Source of the DNA: Tilletia caries
Taxonomy: Eukaryota > Basidiomycota > Exobasidiomycetes > Tilletiales > Tilletiaceae
Reading direction: 5' to 3'
NCBI GenBank assembly: GCA_032718865.1
Contig: JALUTQ010000004.1
Span: 1,674,001-1,738,000 of the forward strand
Length of the DNA stretch: 64,000 nucleotides
Of the stretch, positions 11,650 to 23,417 are shown in pieces (within the stretch, counting starts at the first letter, position 1; every line of letters starts with the position of its first letter). Below the pieces are notes generated by a model that did no database searches, was not told the DNA's origin, and worked only from the letters and a program-made list of their open reading frames with translations. The translations under genes and the position numbers were made by a program.

Positions 11650-12779
11650 TGAGATGTGCGAGCGCGTGTGCGAGGCGTGAGTGCGTGCAGAGCAGGAGGT
11701 CGCAAATACCGAGCGGCGCGCGGGGGGGGGGGGCAATGCTAGGGCGAGAGCGACGGCGCGGCTGTATGTATGTATGTATGCGATTGACGAGACGGCTGTT
11801 GCTGCCTCTTGTGCGAGGTCGGAGGGAGTCAAGAAGAAGTCGGCTCCAGCGGCCCGATGACCCGGACCAACCGACATCTCGAAATTGGCCTCTCGCAGAC
11901 GCTCTGAGCGTCGACCGCACTGCGAGTTGCGACAGTCGGCGACGGCAGGAAGGTACGCCTGCAAGGAGCGAAGGAGGCCGGCGGACGGCTCGGACTGCCG
12001 GCTGGTCGAGTGGCATGGCATTCTCATTCTTCCGGTGAGAGATCGTTATCGACCGAAGGGAATGCTGCATGCCTGCATCCGATCACGCCCAGCGGACGCA
12101 AGCCGATGGGGCAATCGATGCCAACGGGCGGCTGGGAACGACGAGCCTTCAGGCTTCAGGCATTGAAATCTTCAAACACTCGGGACTGTCGCTTCGTATC
12201 CATGTTCGATCGATCATACATTCATGGCGGCCGCGCCGTCCATTATTGACTCCGCTTCCATTTCGTACAGGTCCAGCAAGTCACTCTCTGCCTCTCACAT
12301 TGAAGGACAGTTCTGCATGCCAGCTCACCTTTGCCTCCTGCTCTTCTTTCTCGCGGCTGCCAGACAAATTTCCCTGACGTGCTGAGAAGAGCATTCCATT
12401 CCGAATCGCTAGGAATCGCTGATGCTCTGCTCTCCCTTGTGCTCAGCCTCTGTGTTTACCTTCAGGAATCAGGACTGCGATCAGTCTTCTGCTGGCAAGA
12501 GTTGAACGCTCTGCATCCTGGCCGCCTCGTTTCTCGCTCCCTCTGGTGCTTCTGGTGCTGCGTTACCCTTCCTGTCAGCGTTTTGCTTCGTAGCAGGTGA
12601 CAAGACAAAGAAAGGCTCCTCTTCACGCCTACAAATACGGACCAGATTTTCACCTGTCCTTCATCCACCTCTTCCCCACTCTCATAGCATCTGCACTTCT
12701 CGCATAATCTCCACCATCACTACTTCTTGATACCACTATCATCCTTACATCTACTACCCTCCACCTCCATCTTATCACC
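11650..12779. promoter_or_regulatory. divergent spacer, TyrRS (-) / secreted protein (+)
   Basis: This holds a 12-base G run at about 11722-11733, a short (TATG)n-like stretch near 11765-11780 and a CT-rich leader just before 12780. I see no gene. It presumably contains both promoters; no unambiguous TATA box was found. Confidence 0.4.
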
Positions 12780-14072
12780 ATGCAGCTCCCCGTCGGTTTC
12801 TTCACACTCGCCGTTGTCCTCTCCACGGGCGCGATGGCAGACCTCTCCCACCAAGAGAAGGCCAACCACAAACGATTCGTCGTCGCACGCAGTCCCCTCG
12901 CAGGCATTGCTCCCGTCGCAGGACTTCTCGGCGCACCCGCCGCTGCTGAGCAACCCGGCGGCCCCATCACTATCGATTCCGACGGAAATGTGTACCAGCG
13001 CGACCCACTCGGCGCGTTGCCTTTGGCGGGAGGCCTGCCAGCCGGCAAGGAAGGTGGCCTGACCAATTCGCTTCCTGTCGCGGTCAACCCGGGTCACTTG
13101 TTGACTGGACGCGCACCCCTCGTAGGCGTCCCCGTCCCAGGTGTCTCCGGCCTCGGAGGTCTGACTTCGGGACTCGCACCGGTCAAGAACCTTGCACCTG
13201 CTCCTCTCGGAAGCCGCGATTCGGTGTCCGAACGTGCGCTTCTTGCAGGCATCCTGCCAGGTGGTCAGGAAGGCGGTCTGAACGGTCTCCCCGTCTCGAT
13301 CAGCCCTGGTCACCTGTTGACCGGACGTGCACCCCTCGTGGGCGTCCCTCTCCCAGGCGTCCCAAGCGTCGGAGGCCTGACCTCGATGCTCGCACCGGTC
13401 AAGGACGCTGCGCCCCTCCCTCTCGGAAACCGCGGTGAACTCGCCGGTCCAAGTGGATCGCTCGGCGGCCTGACTGAGAAACTCGGACTGAACCAGGAGG
13501 GAAAGACGGGCAGTCTCGTGCCGCTCTCGCTCGTCGGAGCCCGGGATTCGACGGCGGCTTCGTCGACGGCTCAACTGGCGAAGACGGTCCAGGGCACGAC
13601 GGCGAAGCTCGGCGCGGCTCGGAACCAGCTCAAGAGCGTCTTTGGGGGGGCGAAGCCTGTGTCGGAGAAGGTGGCCATCTTCACCTTCAAAGCTATCACC
13701 GACGACGTCCGGAAGGTGACCGTTCAGCTTTCTGCCGTCAAAGTGTCCCCCAGGTCCAACACCGCCGCCGACACAGTCGCAGCTCGTGAGCTCACCCTTC
13801 CGGGCCTGGTCGGCGACCTGCTCTCGACGGTGGACGGTCTCCTGCTACAGCTCGAGGGTCCGCTGAAGGACATCTTGGAGGGCGTCCTCGGCGCGGTTGG
13901 CGATGCCCTCAAGCCTTACGCCGGTTCGCTGCTCCAGGCTGTCAACGGCCTGCTGCTGGTGGTCGAGGACATTGTTCAGACGCTCGGCTTCCAGCTCAGC
14001 CCCTTGCTCCAGCCTATTCTCGACCTCCTCAGCAACCTCGCGGATGCGCTCGGCCTCGAGTTGGTCAACTGA
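12780..14072 (+). CDS. secreted protein with a duplicated Gly/Pro/Leu-rich module
   Basis: A single 430-residue exon. Residues 1-20 form a signal peptide ending GAMA. Two roughly 85-residue repeats follow, each containing PGHLLTGRAPLVGVP, PGV.(S/G).GGLTS and LAPVK blocks. The C-terminal 95 residues are leucine-rich with regular heptad-like spacing (PGLVGDLLSTVDGLLLQLEG), predicted amphipathic helices. It has no cysteine framework of hydrophobins and no catalytic motif I recognise. It probably ends up in the cell wall or extracellular space, but the function is unknown. An intronless gene with a CT-rich leader suggests strong expression; that is inference. Confidence 0.75.
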   Translation: MQLPVGFFTLAVVLSTGAMADLSHQEKANHKRFVVARSPLAGIAPVAGLLGAPAAAEQPGGPITIDSDGNVYQRDPLGALPLAGGLPAGKEGGLTNSLPVAVNPGHLLTGRAPLVGVPVPGVSGLGGLTSGLAPVKNLAPAPLGSRDSVSERALLAGILPGGQEGGLNGLPVSISPGHLLTGRAPLVGVPLPGVPSVGGLTSMLAPVKDAAPLPLGNRGELAGPSGSLGGLTEKLGLNQEGKTGSLVPLSLVGARDSTAASSTAQLAKTVQGTTAKLGAARNQLKSVFGGAKPVSEKVAIFTFKAITDDVRKVTVQLSAVKVSPRSNTAADTVAARELTLPGLVGDLLSTVDGLLLQLEGPLKDILEGVLGAVGDALKPYAGSLLQAVNGLLLVVEDIVQTLGFQLSPLLQPILDLLSNLADALGLELVN

Positions 14073-14767
14073 ACGGACTGCCAACAGGGGACCTCGGACC
14101 CCGGCTCTTCAACCGATCCATGCTGTACCCGACACCCACATATCCCCAACTCTCGCCTACGACGTCCGGAATCACGACCTCTACGCAAACTCACGCCCTC
14201 TTTAGACTTAACGTCCTTTCAGCTATACTTCCATTCCCACACATAATCACACCCTTACATGCTGCTGTTTCCTCCACCTTTATGTCCAGTTTCTCGTGTG
14301 CTTGGCAGCTCAAACGCTCATCATCAAGGGCAGAGTGGGCTGAAGCGCCAAGGAGGAGAAGTGAGACTGGAAGACTCCGGCTTGACCCGGGACTTAGCCG
14401 CAATCGGTGCGGAAACCGGTCACAACACTGCTTTTAGGGAAGAGTCTGAGCGTCTGAGAGGGTCTAATTGTCAGCATAATAGCACAAACCCTTGGGGGCG
14501 ACATTTGGTGAACCAAGCATCATCGATTTCGGAGTCCGATCCCTTGACCCAAAATCCATTCCTCACTCACTCCAAGGCAGTCAGAACACCGGCAAGCTCG
14601 AATCGATACGGAAACGCGCGCGTCGCTGCCAGCACGAAGTCTCCCACAAACTCTCGCATCCTCCGGCGGACGTTCCGTGACTTGCAGAGGCGACTTGGAC
14701 GGTCGATCTCGCTATCAAACAGGGCAAGGCGCGGTCGTGATCGTCCGCGCGTCGGCAGACAGAGACC
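14073..14767. other. spacer between secreted protein and PP2C gene
   Basis: It holds the 3' region of one gene and the 5' region of the next, both on the plus strand. I recognise no gene, repeat or promoter element with confidence. Confidence 0.4.
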
Positions 14768-17700
14768 ATGTCACAATTCCCCAAGAGCGGCTTCCTGGCA
14801 CGCGCAGCCACGTCCTCGGCCGCGGCGCGTGCCTCCCTGCGCTCCAAGCCAAGCGCGTCGACGGTGTCCTCACTGTCATCGAGCAGGAGGACATCGCACT
14901 CGCATCCAAACTCGCCCACAACATCAACACCTCCGCCTCCTCCCGCCCCTGCCTCCCCTCACGCATCACAAGCACAGTCAACAGCGGCGACAGCGGCAGC
15001 GGCAGCGGCAGATTCGACAGCGGCATCCTCGCAGTTTGAAGTCTATGGCCCGCATTTGCCAGGTCACTCGGCTGCGTATTCTGCCTCAGCCTCGGCAGTC
15101 GCGGGTCCTTCACGTGCCTCAACTTCGACAGCGCTGCCTCTCCCGATTCCTGCATCTTCAGGCCCATCGTCATCGACATATGTGTCAATAGGTGTCCATG
15201 TCGCGACATCCTCAAGTAACGTCTTCGGTCCCGCATCCGCTCCAGTATCGTCGGCTTCGTTCGCGTCCGCCATGACCACCGTCGCACCCGCAGCACGGAG
15301 ACCCTTCAACTTCTGGCCACAGGCTGTCGTAACAGCCAACACCGTATCTGCGCCTACACCGACGGCAGCAGGGTACGCGGCGGCCGCTGCTGTTGCCGCA
15401 GCTGCCACTCATGTCCAGACCGTGACATCACCTCTTATCGGTGCTCAAACCGGCTCCTCTTCCTCAACCTCCTCGTCACAATCGAGCGCTCGACCTTCGC
15501 CTGCAGATATCTTCCTATCAAGTCTGTATTCCGACTTCGATCCGTCTTTGCCATGGTCCACAAGCACTCCGACCGCGGACTGGCTCTCTAGCTCCCTCGC
15601 ATCCACTAGCATTCAGTCGTCCGTCTCTTGGGAAGGTCGCCTTTTGGCGGCATCCAAAGCGCCAGAAGCGACCCCTTCGAGTCCAAAGAGAAGCCGCGCG
15701 GCATCTTCGGCCCCATGGAGCAGAGCGCCGATCACTTTTGATACAACAACCCTCCATGGCGAAAATTGGAGCGCGTCCTTCTCTTCGAACTTCCACCGCA
15801 CTGCGGATGGTTCCTTCGCCGAAGGCTCTGGTGCGAATGGGAGTGGGTCCCGTACAGGATCTCGCGACCAGTCGGCCAAGTCGTCGTCCCATCAACATCA
15901 AAATCAACATCATCAACAACATCAACAGCATCAGCACGGACGCTCTCCTCCACCCCACCCAAATCCATATCCATCCAACAATCCCCCTCTCAGCTCCACA
16001 GGAGCGCTCATCACCCGACCGCCCTCGTCTGGATCAAGTTCCAGCTCGTCTTCAACCCTGCATACATCTTCCGTCCTCTCCCAAACTTCTGCAGCTGCGG
16101 CGTCTTCAAATACAAGCAGTGCTCCACTGAACGGAAGTGGCTTTGGCGCACCAGGGGGCATCTCAGCCCGCTCCCTGTCCATACCGCCCCAATCACATAC
16201 CTTTGACCGCTCCTTCAATCCGCACTTTCACTTCCAACACGGCGCCTACGGAATTCCCAAGAGACATCCGCTTTCCTCCATGCAGCGAACGAAGCGACGC
16301 AAAGCCACGGACGCGTCGAAAGGGGCCTCGAACGGTGGGAGCAGTGGAGGAGCTGCGGGTTTCTTTGCAGCGGCTGCTAGCTCATTAGTTGGCGGTGTGA
16401 GCGGGTCCAGTACGTCGAAAACAGGGTCAGACGCAGCAAAGGAAGTACCCATTGCCACCCCTACTTTCACCAACGCGGCAACGACTGCGGTATCGACGAA
16501 GGTGGGCGAGCGAGACAGTGCAGGCGCAGCAAGCGCGGAGAGTAACGGCAACGCAGATGCTTCCGCCAAACACGGCAGCGAGGCGGCTTCTGCGCCTTCT
16601 CCTCCGTCGCCGGAGCCCTCTCGACCGCGAGGGATCTGCCAGGACGGGCGGATCGTACAAGACCGGTTACGCAGCGTCCCCGTGGGCGAAGACGCCTATT
16701 TCCTGCGCGAGGACGCGCTCGGCGTCGCCGACGGTGTAGGAGGTTGGGCCTCGCGACCGGGAGCCGACCCTGCCTTGTTCAGCCGGTTACTGATGCACTT
16801 CTGCTCGGTCGAACTGAGCCGCTTTGACTCTCTCTCGTCAGAAGAGCTCGCAGCGAAGGATGGCGCCATGCTCCGCCGATGGGCTCAGGTGGACCCTGTC
16901 GAGATCCTGCACTGCGCATGGCATCGGTGTGTGCGGGCGGCGCGGCGTGAGGGCATTATTGGGAGCTCGACGGCTCTGGTGGCGGTGCTCAGGGGTGACG
17001 AGCTTAGGATTGCCAATGTCGGCGACTGCGTGTTGCTCATCATCCGCCAAGGCGATCTGCTCTTCCGCAGCACGGAGCAGCAGCACAGTTTCAACTTCCC
17101 CGTCCAGCTCGGCATGATGGGTGACACGGTCGAGAGCGTGGCGGAGGAATTGCAGAGGAGGAAAGACGTGAAAGAGAAGGCGGCTGCAGCGGCAGCAGCG
17201 GCGGCAGAGGCTGGTGCAAAGGAAGATGGGGTTGAGGGCAGTGAGGAGGGTCAGAAGTCGGCAGCGAAGGTAGACTCGGAAGACGCGGATGACGAGCCGA
17301 TTCCTGATGGCGTCGACTACACAATAGACGGGCACGGCGCCTCCACCTCTACAGAAGCAAATGGTCCGAACGGCTCCGCCGCTTCAGTAAATGCGAACGG
17401 AGATGCTCAGCATCTTGATTCAGCTGGATCGACAAACTCGGCAACAGCAAACGGTGGTGGTTCATCCGCAAATGCAGCTTCAAACGATGTGGACGGCGAA
17501 GAATCTGAGGTGGAATGGGACGAGCCCAGACGCGATGCCGGTCGATGGTCCGTCAAGGTTGAGCCTGGGGACGTGATTATCATTGGCAGCGACGGACTTG
17601 TAGACAATTTGTTCGACGAGGACATCTTGGAGGAAGTTCTGCGATTTGCCCCAGCCCCAGCGGCTGCTGCCTCATCGGATTCGGAGTCTGTCTCGCCCCA

Positions 17701-18157
17701 AGCAGCAGATGGTCAACAGGCTGAGGGAGATCAGGAGGGGTCCGCAGGCGGCGCGGATGAGCATGCGCCGTTTGGGAATTGGCTTCCTGCCGACTTTTCA
17801 CCCCAACTGGTTTCCGAAGCTCTTTGTAGCCGCGCCAAGGCAGTCAGCGAGGACAGCCGGGCGTTGTATAGTCCCTTCCAGCAACGTGCTGTCACCGAAG
17901 GCTTGGTGAGTACTTGACTTGTTCCTCTGCTCAAATATCGAAAAAAAAAAATCAAGTTACTCACCCATTTCCTGGTCGCCCCGTATTACTCTTTCAACCA
18001 GCACTATGTGGGAGGCAAGCACGATGATATCTCGGTTCTCGTCGCCGTCGTTGGCGCACACCAGGGTGGCGCTGACAACGAAGGCAAGCTGTTCGTCAGC
18101 CAGTCGCTGCGAAACCACCAACAATCGTCGCAGGGTCCCGAACCAACATCAACATGA
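14768..18157 (+). CDS. PTC7-like PP2C protein phosphatase with very long N-terminus
   Basis: Two exons (14768-17905 and 18002-18157) give 1097 residues. The catalytic part starts near residue 624. DALGVADGVGGW (about 648-660) supplies the metal-binding Asp pair of the PP2C fold in its PTC7/SpoIIE-like form. GSSTALVAVL, NVGDCVLLIIR and GSDGLVDN (about 940) follow, and GGKHDDISVLVAVV at the C-terminus gives the last metal ligands. PTC7 proteins are mitochondrial Mn/Mg phosphatases acting on coenzyme-Q biosynthesis in yeast. The N-terminus (RAATSSAAARASLRSK) looks like a mitochondrial presequence. Residues about 40-620 are Ser/Ala/Thr-rich with a His/Gln run, and an acidic low-complexity insert of about 130 residues splits the catalytic domain. 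Family assignment is strong; target and location are inferred. Confidence 0.88.
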
Positions 18158-19152
18158 GCCCAAAGATCTCCCAGTCCGATACAGATTTCATCCTCGAATC
18201 GACCTCGCAGGCTCAGCCGCTCCAGGGACAACCACGACCGTTCTCCTACTCAAAGCTCGCCCTGCATTTTCCTCCAGGCCTCAAGACTCGCGACCGTCAT
18301 CTATCGAATCAACATTATTCAAAATAAGACACACACATGTCCTTCCACCCTTCGAAGGTCCTCACGATTTGCCTCCTTGGTGTGATAGGCTTTCCTTCCT
18401 GGAGGCCACCCACGACCATCGATTCTACTGTACAATTCCTGCTCAAGCATTTCTGTTTTCCGACCCTTTCTTCACGCGCCCCACTTTGTCATCCTTCCTC
18501 GCCGCGCCTCTTCCATCTTTACACGCTTCCCGTTCCCATATCCCCAACCTACACGTCCGAAGACTTCTCAAATCACACGGACCCAACAAGTCACTTCCTA
18601 CCGCTGTCCTCAAGCCCTCCATGTCACTCACATCATCGTCTACATAATCGGGTCTCACTCGGAACAGTGCCCTCCCAATTGTCGCCCCTACTTCACCGCT
18701 TCACCAATGAAAGCACCGTTGGCAAACAAGAGATCTTTATGAGCCTTTGAGGATGTGAACCTGTGACATCGTTTCTACAAGCTTTCGCGAAGTCTAGAAG
18801 GAGAAGCGGAACGAGATGCCTGCTGACTGGAGCCCTTGAAATTGCTGCGTGAGAAGTTGACGAACGGTAGGTGACGAGGTACACATGTGTGCTTGGGAGG
18901 CCGGGTCGAGATCGATCCGGGCAGAAGTCATCGTCACGGACGACGACAACGCCCGTGTTTTGAAGTGCGAGAGAGAGTGAGAGAAAACGAACGCAGAAAT
19001 CCGAAAGTGCGATCGTGATGGGTTGCTCGTGAGGTGCCAAGTCGCCCCTTCGTCCCGGGAGATAAGTTAGGCATAAAAGTCAGGCGGACCGGAAGACTGC
19101 AGTCAAAGCTGGGATTCGATGAAGGCAGATTGGTTTGGACGATCCGTGTGGA
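18158..19152. other. convergent spacer, PP2C (+) / PPR (-)
   Basis: Almost 1 kb between two stop codons. CT-rich stretches follow the PP2C stop (likely 3' UTR). I see no coding region that resembles a conserved protein and no RNA gene. Confidence 0.4.
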
Positions 19153-22100
19153 TCAGTATGGGCCAGTGGCGGCGTCGATGGACTTGTTGGTGCAGACTGC
19201 GACCGTCAAAACCGAGGCGCAAGGCTGATCGAACAAGACCCGTGTCCGAGAGAGGAGTGCGGAGGGGAAACCACGGGTCTCCATCATGTTGAACACTCGT
19301 TGAGCCCTGTCGACATGGCCGTGGAAGAGCTCGGCTCGGATCATGCTTTCGTACGAAGATGGTTCGCGGTAGATCAATTGGAGCGAGCTTGATCCGATGT
19401 CCGCTCCTATGCTCGCTCGCCCTCTTCGAGTAGCGCCGCCTTTTTGCGCAGACACGGAAGTGGGCTGTACGCCTGATCGAGTCTTGACACCGCCCGCTCC
19501 ATGTACGCGAGGAGAGTGGTTACCCACGGCAGCCATACCCGCCGGTGGGTCCTGCATCTGTTCAAAGATGGCTCGAGCCGCAGCCAACGAGTCGAGAGCG
19601 TAGCCTTTGATGAGCAGATTGCAGATGTATGCGGTCATCCGCGTTCCTGACGATTGGATCGCCTGCTCTGCGTATTGACGCATCAATGCGGGCTGCTGCA
19701 ACTCGAAGAAGACCAGCATCAGAGCCTCCAATGCAACAGGGTCTTGGTTCCCACTGGCCTGCGCCCGGTGGTAGATCTCGATCGCCATGTCGAGGTTCTT
19801 CAAATCCGTTCCGTAGCTTTGGATCAGCGAGGCCCAATGAGCACCGTTGATCTCAACACCGGGATCGTTTCTCATCCTGTCGAAAATCATCTCCATCTGT
19901 TGTGGCTGGACCGGCTGCAAGAAATGCGATGGGAAGATGAAGGCGCTCAGTATCTCTGAAAAACATAACATGATCTGGAGTGGGTACTCACCTTGACTGT
20001 GCCATGAAGGTCCAACAGAAGCTTGTAGGTATGGGCACTAGGTTGGACACCCGCGCGTTGCATCTTTGCGTAGTAGAAAAGGGCCTGCTTCCGATCCGGC
20101 ACTGCATAAGTGAAATGCTGAATCATGGTGTTGTATGGAGGAACACGGGGCTTGAACGACGGGTCGGCCTCCATCTCAGCAAAGTACTTGGCCGCCCGCT
20201 GCGCATCTCCCCCACGCACACATGCGTTGACAATCGCGCCGTACGTGACGCTCGTTGGCCGGAAGTTGTATGGCGGCTTCTGCATCTCCTCAAACAGCTG
20301 CAAGGCTGGATATGCTTTCCTAGCCCTCGAGAGTTTCGAGATGATGGTGTTGAAGAGGTACACATTGGGAACGACCCCGAGACTGCGCGATTCCTCGAAC
20401 AATTTGCGGGCTGCTTGCGAATCGTCGGTTGTGTCTTTGACCGTCGCGATGAGGGCAGCGTACGCGTTCGCCGATGGTACCTGGCCTGCCTCCAAGAGTC
20501 GCTGGCGATGTGCATTTGCAGCCACAGTATCGCCTGCATGGGCAAGAGCCGAGAGAACAGCGTCCTCGATGTTGTACCATGCATAGCTTTGGTCTTCCGA
20601 GCCTCGTTCCATGGCTGAAACAACAACTGAGGCGATAGCATACGCTTCTCGGATCAGTTGCAGATTGTTGACCCTTCCGCCGGTCATCAGCAGGTCTTTC
20701 AGAGCAGCAGCGTCCGGGTAGATACCGTGTGCGATCTGCTTACGAAGGACGGCCATGCTTGCCTTGATGTCGATAAACGTGCCTTCGTCTCGTCCCTTTT
20801 TAGGCCGGAGCAAGAATTCCAGGCGCCGACCCAAGCCGGCATCGATCTTGCGCAGTGGTGGCAAGTCAGGTATGGTCACATTCGCTGGCATCACCGCCAG
20901 CCTGGAGCCCGCAAAGTTCGTCCTTGTTGCGCTCTGATGTACGGATGTCACATTCGAAGGCGGTAAAGGCAAAACTTGCGGAACGGCGCTTTGTGTAGGG
21001 AAGCGACCTCCATCAATATGCGATAGAGTCTTGAGCTGCGGCGTTGAACGCCTCGAAGGCAGCTGGACCTCCTGAGCGCAGAAAGACTTCGGTTGCACAG
21101 CAAGCACCTGTCCGAATGACAAGATTTGACCGACCCGGGCAGCCAGCGCTGGTGGCAAGACTATAGAAGACGCCTCCATCCGCTCGCGCACGACGGGCAG
21201 CAGTTCGAGGACGGCGTCAAGAGGCTCCTGAGCTTCTGTCGTGCGACAAGGCGGCAAGGTATCCACAAGTGCGTCCAGAATCTCCATAACGATGAAGTCC
21301 GTGGGCTCGGGGAGTAACTTTGCCTCAACTTCGTCCGGGCTAGCTCCAGCGAGTTTGACAAGCTGGTTGTGCTCACGCAGCTTGAGAAGCCAATTGACCG
21401 CTGTTGTAGGCTCGCCGACCCTCAGAAGTCCCTCAAACACAACGTTGATGGTATGAGCGTCGATCGAAATGCGAGAAACCTGTCGTCCATGGGTCAGGAT
21501 TCGTTCGAAGATTTCCAAGGCTCGATCGGGATAGCCGAGGCGGAAGCATGCCTCCATCGAGGTATTATAGACGAAGAGAGCAGTTCCTGCCCGGCGACTG
21601 TCGGAAGTGGGCTGCCCGGCGGCCAGAGCTAAAGTATCCTCTTCAAGGTCTTGTTCGAATCTGTTCAGGGTGTTGGTGATGATTTGAAGGGCAGCCAATC
21701 TCGCGGACATTTGCTCCTGCCCGCTTGGCGACTGGGCCTTCGCAAGGGACCCCTCCATCTCCGCCGAATCCGTCACGGCTTGAATGACGGCATGACATGC
21801 TCGGCCAGCGGATTGTTGAAGGCTCCCTTCATCAGACTGCAGACACGAATCATCGCTTGCAGGCAAGGCCACGGAAAGTCGAGATCGTAAAACGTCGAAG
21901 AATGACCCATTGCACGGGTACTTCGACTTATTGGCAGTGAATATCAGTATCTATAGCATCGAGAGGAGCTCAAAATCGCATCGCAGGACTCACTTCTGAG
22001 GAGAAAGCTGTGGTCTCTGATTGAGGCGATGATATTGCCAAGGTGGCGAAGGTCAACATGGTAGGAATCTCCTTGATTCCTACCAGGGTACTTCGAGGTC

Positions 22101-22919
22101 GCAGTACTCGATGGCCAAAAGAATTGCGATCGAGCGAGCCAGTCTCGACCCTGCGACTGGTAATGAGCATCTGGTTTCGCATCCGATTGAATGCGACTCT
22201 GAAGCGAACGTGTGCACGCGAAGGGAGCGGGATGAATGACTGAGTCTCTGCCGGCAATGCATGTGTCGCACGCGGCGTGGCGCTGAGAGCTGGCTCGTCT
22301 GAATGAATCTCATCGCCACGGCTCGGTTCGAGGATGCTGGAGGTGATGAGCATCTGGGAGCGGACTTGCTTGAATGCCCGGCAGTACCGAGACTGTGCTT
22401 GCTGGGATTCGATCGTGTTGCTGAATGGGCCGGCCATTGCAGTAGTATTGATTTTGGATGGACGTGGGGGCAGACGACCGCACTCTGATGGCACGTCTGA
22501 CGAGGGAACATGTCTTGATATGCCTGGATATCCTGATGAGGGTGGCGAAAGCGAAGGTCCGGGTACCCGCTCCTCAATCTCGGCCTCGACTGCTGTTTGA
22601 CCGGGCGTGCTCCGAATTGAGAATGGTGAGCCAGGCTCGCTCGGCGACTGGTGAGAGCCACAATTGAATTCTTGTCAATGGTGTACCATGTGTAGCGGCG
22701 CAAGGAATGACTTACCCTGTGTCTCGAGTCTTGCGAGGAAGCGTACGAGATGAGATCGGTGGACTCAGAGATGGCACCGGTGCCGCCAAATCCGGTACGG
22801 ACGGGAGACGCGTTGCTGTTTTGCATAGGGCGTCGTGTAGAGCTGGACCGGCCGACGACGGCGGACGTACAGGAGAATTGGTTAGCCAGCGTGGAGACGC
22901 TGCTCTTTTGGATTGGCAT
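19153..22919 (-). CDS. pentatricopeptide-repeat (PPR) protein
   Basis: Four exons (22919-22716, 22647-21994, 21926-19992, 19914-19153) close in frame at 1184 residues. The C-terminal half has tandem PPR-like helix pairs, for example NAYAALIATVKD, NVYLFNTIISKLSRARK, TSVTYGAIVNACVRGGDAQ and VPPYNTMIQHFTYA, each about 35 residues apart. PPR proteins bind organellar RNA, so a mitochondrial role in RNA processing or translation is likely but not shown here. The first 290 residues are Ser/Arg-rich and poorly structured, and exon 2 holds two similar blocks (FKQVRSQMLITSS and FNRMRNQMLITSR). Exons 3-4 are secure; the N-terminal exons and start are less so. Confidence 0.75.
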
Positions 22920-23417
22920 ATGTAACGCCGACGAGCACGGGAAGTCGGACAGAAAGATGCTGTGGAGGGTGGAGAGGGAGGGCTATGTAGGAGGAGAGAG
23001 TGAGGAGGAAGGCAAGGGGTGTGAAAGCGTCAGTGTGAGAGTCAAGAGGGGATTTATATTCGCAGAGAGATGGCGAGCTTGAGAAGACAAGCCTTCCGCG
23101 GTCAGGCCATGGGAAAATTCTCTGGGAGGACGGCGTGGGCAGGCAGCAGGGCGCTCCAAGCTGAAAGCGTGGAGCGTGTGAGCTCAGGTGTTTGGAAGTC
23201 AGTGCCGGCGAATGCAAGGGGCCTGGATCCTGACCACTGGATGCGTCGCCAACAAGCAGCGGACAAAGCGGCCAGCAGGCCTCATCAACAACGGGGGGAC
23301 GGGGGTTTGTCTCGGCCGAGACCATCAACCCTTCCCACCCATAAATTATCGAAGAGGTGGGATTTCTATACGTGGTAAACAGTTAACAGGGTATGTAACT
23401 TCCAAGGGACTACATCG
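22920..23417. other. spacer between PPR start and MEF1 stop
   Basis: Both genes run on the minus strand, so this holds the PPR promoter and the MEF1 3' region. No feature beyond that is visible. Confidence 0.4.

Noticed and set aside
18337..18750. Open frame of 137 codons after the PP2C gene
   Set aside because: It lies in CT-rich presumed 3' UTR and has no recognisable protein features.
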